In this document: in pieces, positions 27,961-31,036 of the stretch
Position numbering within the stretch: position 1 is the stretch's first letter
Layout of the letters: the number at the start of each line of letters is the position of its first letter
Program-made: the position numbers and the translations under genes
DNA from: Basidiobolus meristosporus CBS 931.73
Taxonomy: Eukaryota > Basidiobolomycota > Basidiobolomycetes > Basidiobolales > Basidiobolaceae
DNA: 31,036 nt
Reading direction: 5' to 3'
Assembly (NCBI GenBank): GCA_002104905.1
Contig: MCFE01000842.1
Location: 1 to 31,036, forward strand
Notes under the pieces: model-generated
The model's database searches: none
What the model saw: the letters and a program-made list of their open reading frames with translations, nothing else
What the model was told of the DNA's origin: nothing

Positions 27961-28725
27961 AGCTACCCTAATCAAGACAAACCTCAACTTGATCAAAACC
28001 CAACTAAGTCATGAGAGCTTTATGCCATCTGAGAGCCCTGAGCTTCCTTACCAGTGTATGGCTGGTAGTTGAATGTGTTTCATACTGGGAACATGTTCAG
28101 GTATATCATATTCAGTGGGGGCTGTCAACATGCATAATCAGCACTATGGATCTGATCATGTTGCAGCTGTTGAGCCAATTTTTGGATACCTAAAAGGAAC
28201 TGCTGATATCTGCACAAGACACACTCATAAGGACTAAGGGCAGGATCTTATGGGAAACTGTTATGCTGATTGGGGATGAAATTTAGAACATACAAGATCC
28301 ACCACAGTAAACACCTTTGTTTACTTTTAAGGAGCAATTTCATGGAATTCAAGAAAGCAACCAGCTGTAGCACTTGCTACCACAGAGGAAGAGTATATGG
28401 CGGCCTGTGAGGCTACAAAAGCAACAATGTGGCCAAGGGAGCTATTTAAAGATTTAGGCTTAAGTGAAACAGTGCCTATTACTTTATTTCAAGATAATCA
28501 AGGATATATACAATTAGGTAGAAATCTAACTTTTCAAGCTAGAACCAAGCATAAAGATATTAGACATTGCTTCATACATAAAGCTATTGAGAGTAACTTG
28601 GTTAACTTAGCATACTGTCCTACAGATCAAACAATTGCAGGCATATTCACCAAACCATTAGCTAGTATCATGTCTAAATATCTTAGGTCAAAACTGGGAC
28701 TAGTCAGTATGAGCATTTAGTTAAG
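27961..28725 (+). pseudogene. copia B connection and RNase H domain, broken
   Basis: After a decayed connection segment (SVGAVNM..., VEPIFGYLKGTADI), RNase H appears: NCYADWG (catalytic Asp, about 28262) followed by a stop, AISWNSRKQPAVALATTEEEYMA (Glu, about 28340-28402), then an open 107-codon stretch 28397-28720 with LFQDNQGYIQLGRN, RTKHKDIRHCFIHKAIESN, and the terminal IFTKPL....LRSKLGL. The C-terminal third is remarkably well kept and ends normally 12 bp before the right LTR. Confidence 0.88.
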
Positions 28726-28731
28726 TGGGAG

Positions 28732-29079
28732 TGTTGTAAGAGCTTGTAATTCCACCTAAATATTCTCCTAACTTAGTCACTTAGATCACTACCTTCAAGT
28801 CCTAGAGATTCCTGATCTAATTCCTTGTCAGGATTTACTTAGAATATTTTCACCAAAATATTAGGTACCAAGAAAATCAAAATTCTCAAAGCTGTCCAAA
28901 AGCCACAAACTTTGCACACATGTTCTTGTGGCCTTCCTTAATCTATTCTATGTGCTTGTGATACCGAGGCCATATAAAAATATAAATATTACTTTTACAT
29001 TTAATAAATCATTAACTGACAATACAAGATCTGTATGCTCTCCCAATCACTTTACAGATCTCCAAGACAATCTGTAATA
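28732..29079 (+). repeat. copia B right LTR
   Basis: TGTTGTAAGAGC start immediately after AAGTGGGAG. The end (about CTGTAATA) coincides with the start of the short DNA element at 29066, so that element sits at or in the LTR end. Diverged from the left LTR by substitutions and small indels, so the insertion is old. Confidence 0.82.
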
Positions 29080-29635
29080 CTAGTGCAGCTATTTGAGCTG
29101 TGTTGCACTTACCCAGTTGGTTGTGTGCTGGCTACAATACCTAGTCCAATCACTAAAATCAGGGATTTACTTGCTTAATAGGCAAAATGGCATATATGAT
29201 GACAAATCAGGTGGCTTGTGAATTGGTCAATGAGCCAATTGGGGGCTCACAGCTTCACAATACTTTTAGGCCAATTAATTGCTGACATGCTGTCTGGTTA
29301 GAGCAATGGTAACTAATCTGGTAAGTATTAGTGAAGTTTACAGTGTAATATGCATTTATTCCCATTCATATTCAAGAAATATATCTAAATACCAGATATA
29401 TCTACCATAATGATGATATCTCATTGCGCATGTGACTAAAGCATTTGAAAGTGACACAATCATCCAGGCAAATCCCATTGTGTCAGATTAGGCTATAGTG
29501 TGCAAGAATGTTCCACAAGTGGTGAAATTGTCCAAGAGGAATTCTGTCTTCTGGTAGCTAAAGCATTGCACCAGATTGTTCTTAATGACTGAAGATTGTG
29601 CTGCATGCCCTGGCACGGTACAATGTAACCAGTCT
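29066..29635 (-). mobile_element. short DNA transposon-like repeat, copy 2 (inverted)
   Basis: Reverse-oriented relative of 13082-13648: GGCACGGTACAATG at the right end, GGTCAATGAGCCAATTGGGGG in the core, CTGTAATACTAGTGCAGCTA at the left end. The right terminus reversed reads AGACTGGTTACATTGTACCG. Some CpG of copy 1 are lost. There is no coding frame. Confidence 0.65.
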
Positions 29636-29879
29636 GTTATGTACTAATCCTCAGATTGTTAAATAATGCTCCAGAATGCTAGTAGACTCTCCTTACTTGG
29701 TGTTACTGCTGTATTGCTTCTGAAAAGTATGAATACTGAGCTTCTTAATGAATAAACAGCAGCTCATCTATTAGCACTATTTCTGGATAGGATCCTCATA
29801 TCCAAATCACTACTTAAGTTACAACAGGTTATGAGCACCAGTTGACAAATTAATTCCAAATACAAGATCTACTAGTATA

Positions 29880-30310
29880 CAGAACAGTACAAACATCTTC
29901 TCTGTAAAGGAGAGGTCTGATGGGACAACTACAGACTTGGGGAATCAAGATGCAGATCCTCCTTGAGGAAAGAAAGCTTTAGAGTACAGTAACAGGATTG
30001 AAAGTTGCGCCTAAAAGAACAGCATACAAAGTTGACAGGCTCAAGGGAAGAAGAGAAAAGTGTTTAATGCTATAAGTATTAATTTGCCAGACCCCTTCAT
30101 TGGACAAACTCATGCTTCCAATTCTGCCAAAGCAGCTTGGAAATCCTTAGAGAAGATCTATAGAGCAGAGTCAGTATCAAACCAGCTTTATTTAAAAAGA
30201 AAGTTCTTCACTATAAGGAAGAAGCCGGAGGATGGCATACTACAGCTTGTACCAGAATGGAAACACTTGCAGAGTAGCTATACAGTACACAAACTGGGTG
30301 TGAATTGAAG
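29880..30310 (+). pseudogene. copia A-type gag, second copy
   Basis: NIFSVKERSDG at the start corresponds to TFSVKERFDG of copia A. A broken middle follows, then an open stretch (30060-30308) with FNAISINLPDPFIGQTHASNSAKAAWKSLEKIYRAES and LYLKRKFFTIRKKPEDG. The NY-LW motif region is disrupted. It is inactive. Confidence 0.83.
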
Positions 30311-30660
30311 GTGCTTCATAGTGACAATGAAGGGAAATGCTGCTCTAAGAAGCTTGCAATGTGCTGTTGTACTACTGGCATACTTCAACATACCACTGTT
30401 CCACCTACTCCACAGCAAAATGGACTAAATTCAGAAGCTGATCAACAGCAGGGAGATTGTATTTGAAAAGAATTCAGATGAGAAAGCCACCAGTATCATT
30501 GGTCAGCTACCTGATGATTCAATTACTATTAATGAAGAAGAAAGGCACCCAATGCAGTCATTTACAGAAGAGAACTCTTCCAGTCCCAGATCAGAATGGA
30601 CTGAATCAGTTAGTAGATCTACTTGAATAAGCAATGCCCCTGGATCTTAGAGGCAGACAT
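30311..30660 (+). pseudogene. integrase remnants of the second copia A-type copy
   Basis: LHSDNEGKCCSKKLA and TTVPPTPQQNGL are the second catalytic Asp region and the segment just before the catalytic Glu. The sequence then jumps to SEADQQ, equal to the region at about 19470 in copia A, and on through SIIGQLPDDS. The Glu and the following core part are lost in the jump. Confidence 0.8.
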
Positions 30661-31036
30661 CTTATGAGCCTGAAGAAGCTTATCTTGCCATATGTGCTAA
30701 ACCTCAGAATATGGAACAAGCAATGAAAAGTCCAGATGCTACAATGTTGCAACAAGCTGTGCAGGTGGAGTACATTCACTGATCAAAGTAAAACATGGGA
30801 ACTTGTAGACTTGCTAAATGAAAGAAAGCTAGTAGGATGTAGATGAGTCTATAAGATCAAGATAAAATTTAGTGGCACTATTGATGAGTACAAAGTTAGA
30901 TTGGTCGCAAATGGCTATTCAGATCTAAGGACTAGACTTTAAGGAACCAATTGATACAGCAGCCAAATTCAGCTCTATTAGGACAGTTCTTGCCTTGGCA
31001 GCTGTACACAGTTTAAATTTATGCTAAATAGAAATC
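30661..31036 (+). pseudogene. start of RT of the second copia A-type copy
   Basis: EEAYLAICAKPQNMEQAMKSPDA, then a broken stretch corresponding to EEYQSLIK....GTCRLAK and CRW-like ..SRM*MSL, and LGQFLPWQLYTV at the end, equal to the RTVVTLLAV region of copia A. Several stops. The palm motif lies beyond the window. Confidence 0.78.

Larger units (their letters stand above)
24786..29079 (+). mobile_element. copia retrotransposon B with both LTRs
   Basis: Left LTR 24786-25134 and right LTR 28732-29079 are similar but clearly diverged (TCACTTAGATCA, ATATTTTCACCAAAATATT shared). Between them lie gag (25166 on), a foreign insertion (about 25990-26651), protease (26690 on), the zinc-binding start of integrase, then RT and RNase H. 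The integrase core is deleted. A purine tract AAGTGGGAG precedes the right LTR. From 26482 to 28400 there is no CpG. Confidence 0.9.
29660..31036 (+). mobile_element. copia A-type element, second copy (deleted, runs off the window)
   Basis: An LTR end (about 29660-29826: TATGAATACTGAGC, CATATCCAAATCACTACTTAAG, ACAACA) is followed by the primer-binding-site-like GGTTATGAGCACC and a copia A-type gag, then joins to late integrase and to RT. Compared with copia A it has two internal deletions, after gag (about 30308) and after PQQNG (about 30425). Confidence 0.85.

Noticed and set aside
1-31036. tRNA, rRNA, bacterial promoters or operons
   Set aside because: No cloverleaf or rRNA signature was noticed by eye, and the eukaryotic LTR-retroelement content makes bacterial features implausible. 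A tRNA covariance search could not be run.

Overview
This window looks like a block of fungal repeat DNA with no recognisable host housekeeping gene. Nearly all of it is decayed mobile elements. A basidiomycete is my best guess, from a Tnp2-like (CACTA/EnSpm) transposase N-terminus at 10515-11396 and from strong CpG depletion suggesting methylated, deaminated repeats. That is inference; other TE-rich eukaryotes are possible. I see no bacterial operon, CRISPR array, rRNA or tRNA.

Layout. (1) 1-2031: the 3' part of a Ty3/gypsy element (RNase H, integrase, polypurine tract, LTR), abutting a sense copia LTR that lacks its start (2032-2379). (2) 2437-2995: remnant of an unknown minus-strand gene family H, more fully present at 13675-14822. 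(3) 3040-4330: CpG-richer repeat R with an open 208-codon frame. (4) 4576-4945: solo gypsy LTR. (5) 5413-10222: a nest. An antisense copia 3' end (LTR plus RNase H tail) is split by a 3,143-bp LTR retrotransposon without recognisable genes (5819-8961, TSD TGTAC) and by a 732-bp inverted-repeat element with 343-bp arms (9039-9770). A related copy at about 21120-22040 lacks both insertions and acts as the empty site. (6) 10224-10511: sense copia RT fragment. (7) 10515-12960: divergent pair of broken genes, the Tnp2-like transposase (-) and an unknown basic/Ser-rich protein (+). (8) 13082-13648: short DNA element, also present inverted at 29066-29635. (9) 15121-17799: a second, better preserved gypsy integrase with LTR, an antisense gypsy RT scrap, then a third decayed integrase with LTR. 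(10) 17845-21135: copia A (gag, integrase, RT, RNase H), broken throughout. (11) 21404-23150: antisense copia C, split by a solo LTR with perfect TSD CTACC (22566-22933). (12) 23150-24749: more copia LTRs in both orientations and a repeat R fragment. (13) 24786-29079: copia B with both LTRs, gag, protease and RT-RNase H, but no integrase core and with a foreign LTR-like insertion. (14) 29660-31036: a second copia A-type copy with two internal deletions, running off the window.

No complete autonomous element is present. The polyproteins carry stops, frameshifts and catalytic-residue losses. What is most informative is the nesting order, the empty-site comparison, the long palindromic element and the contrast between CpG-free and CpG-bearing blocks.
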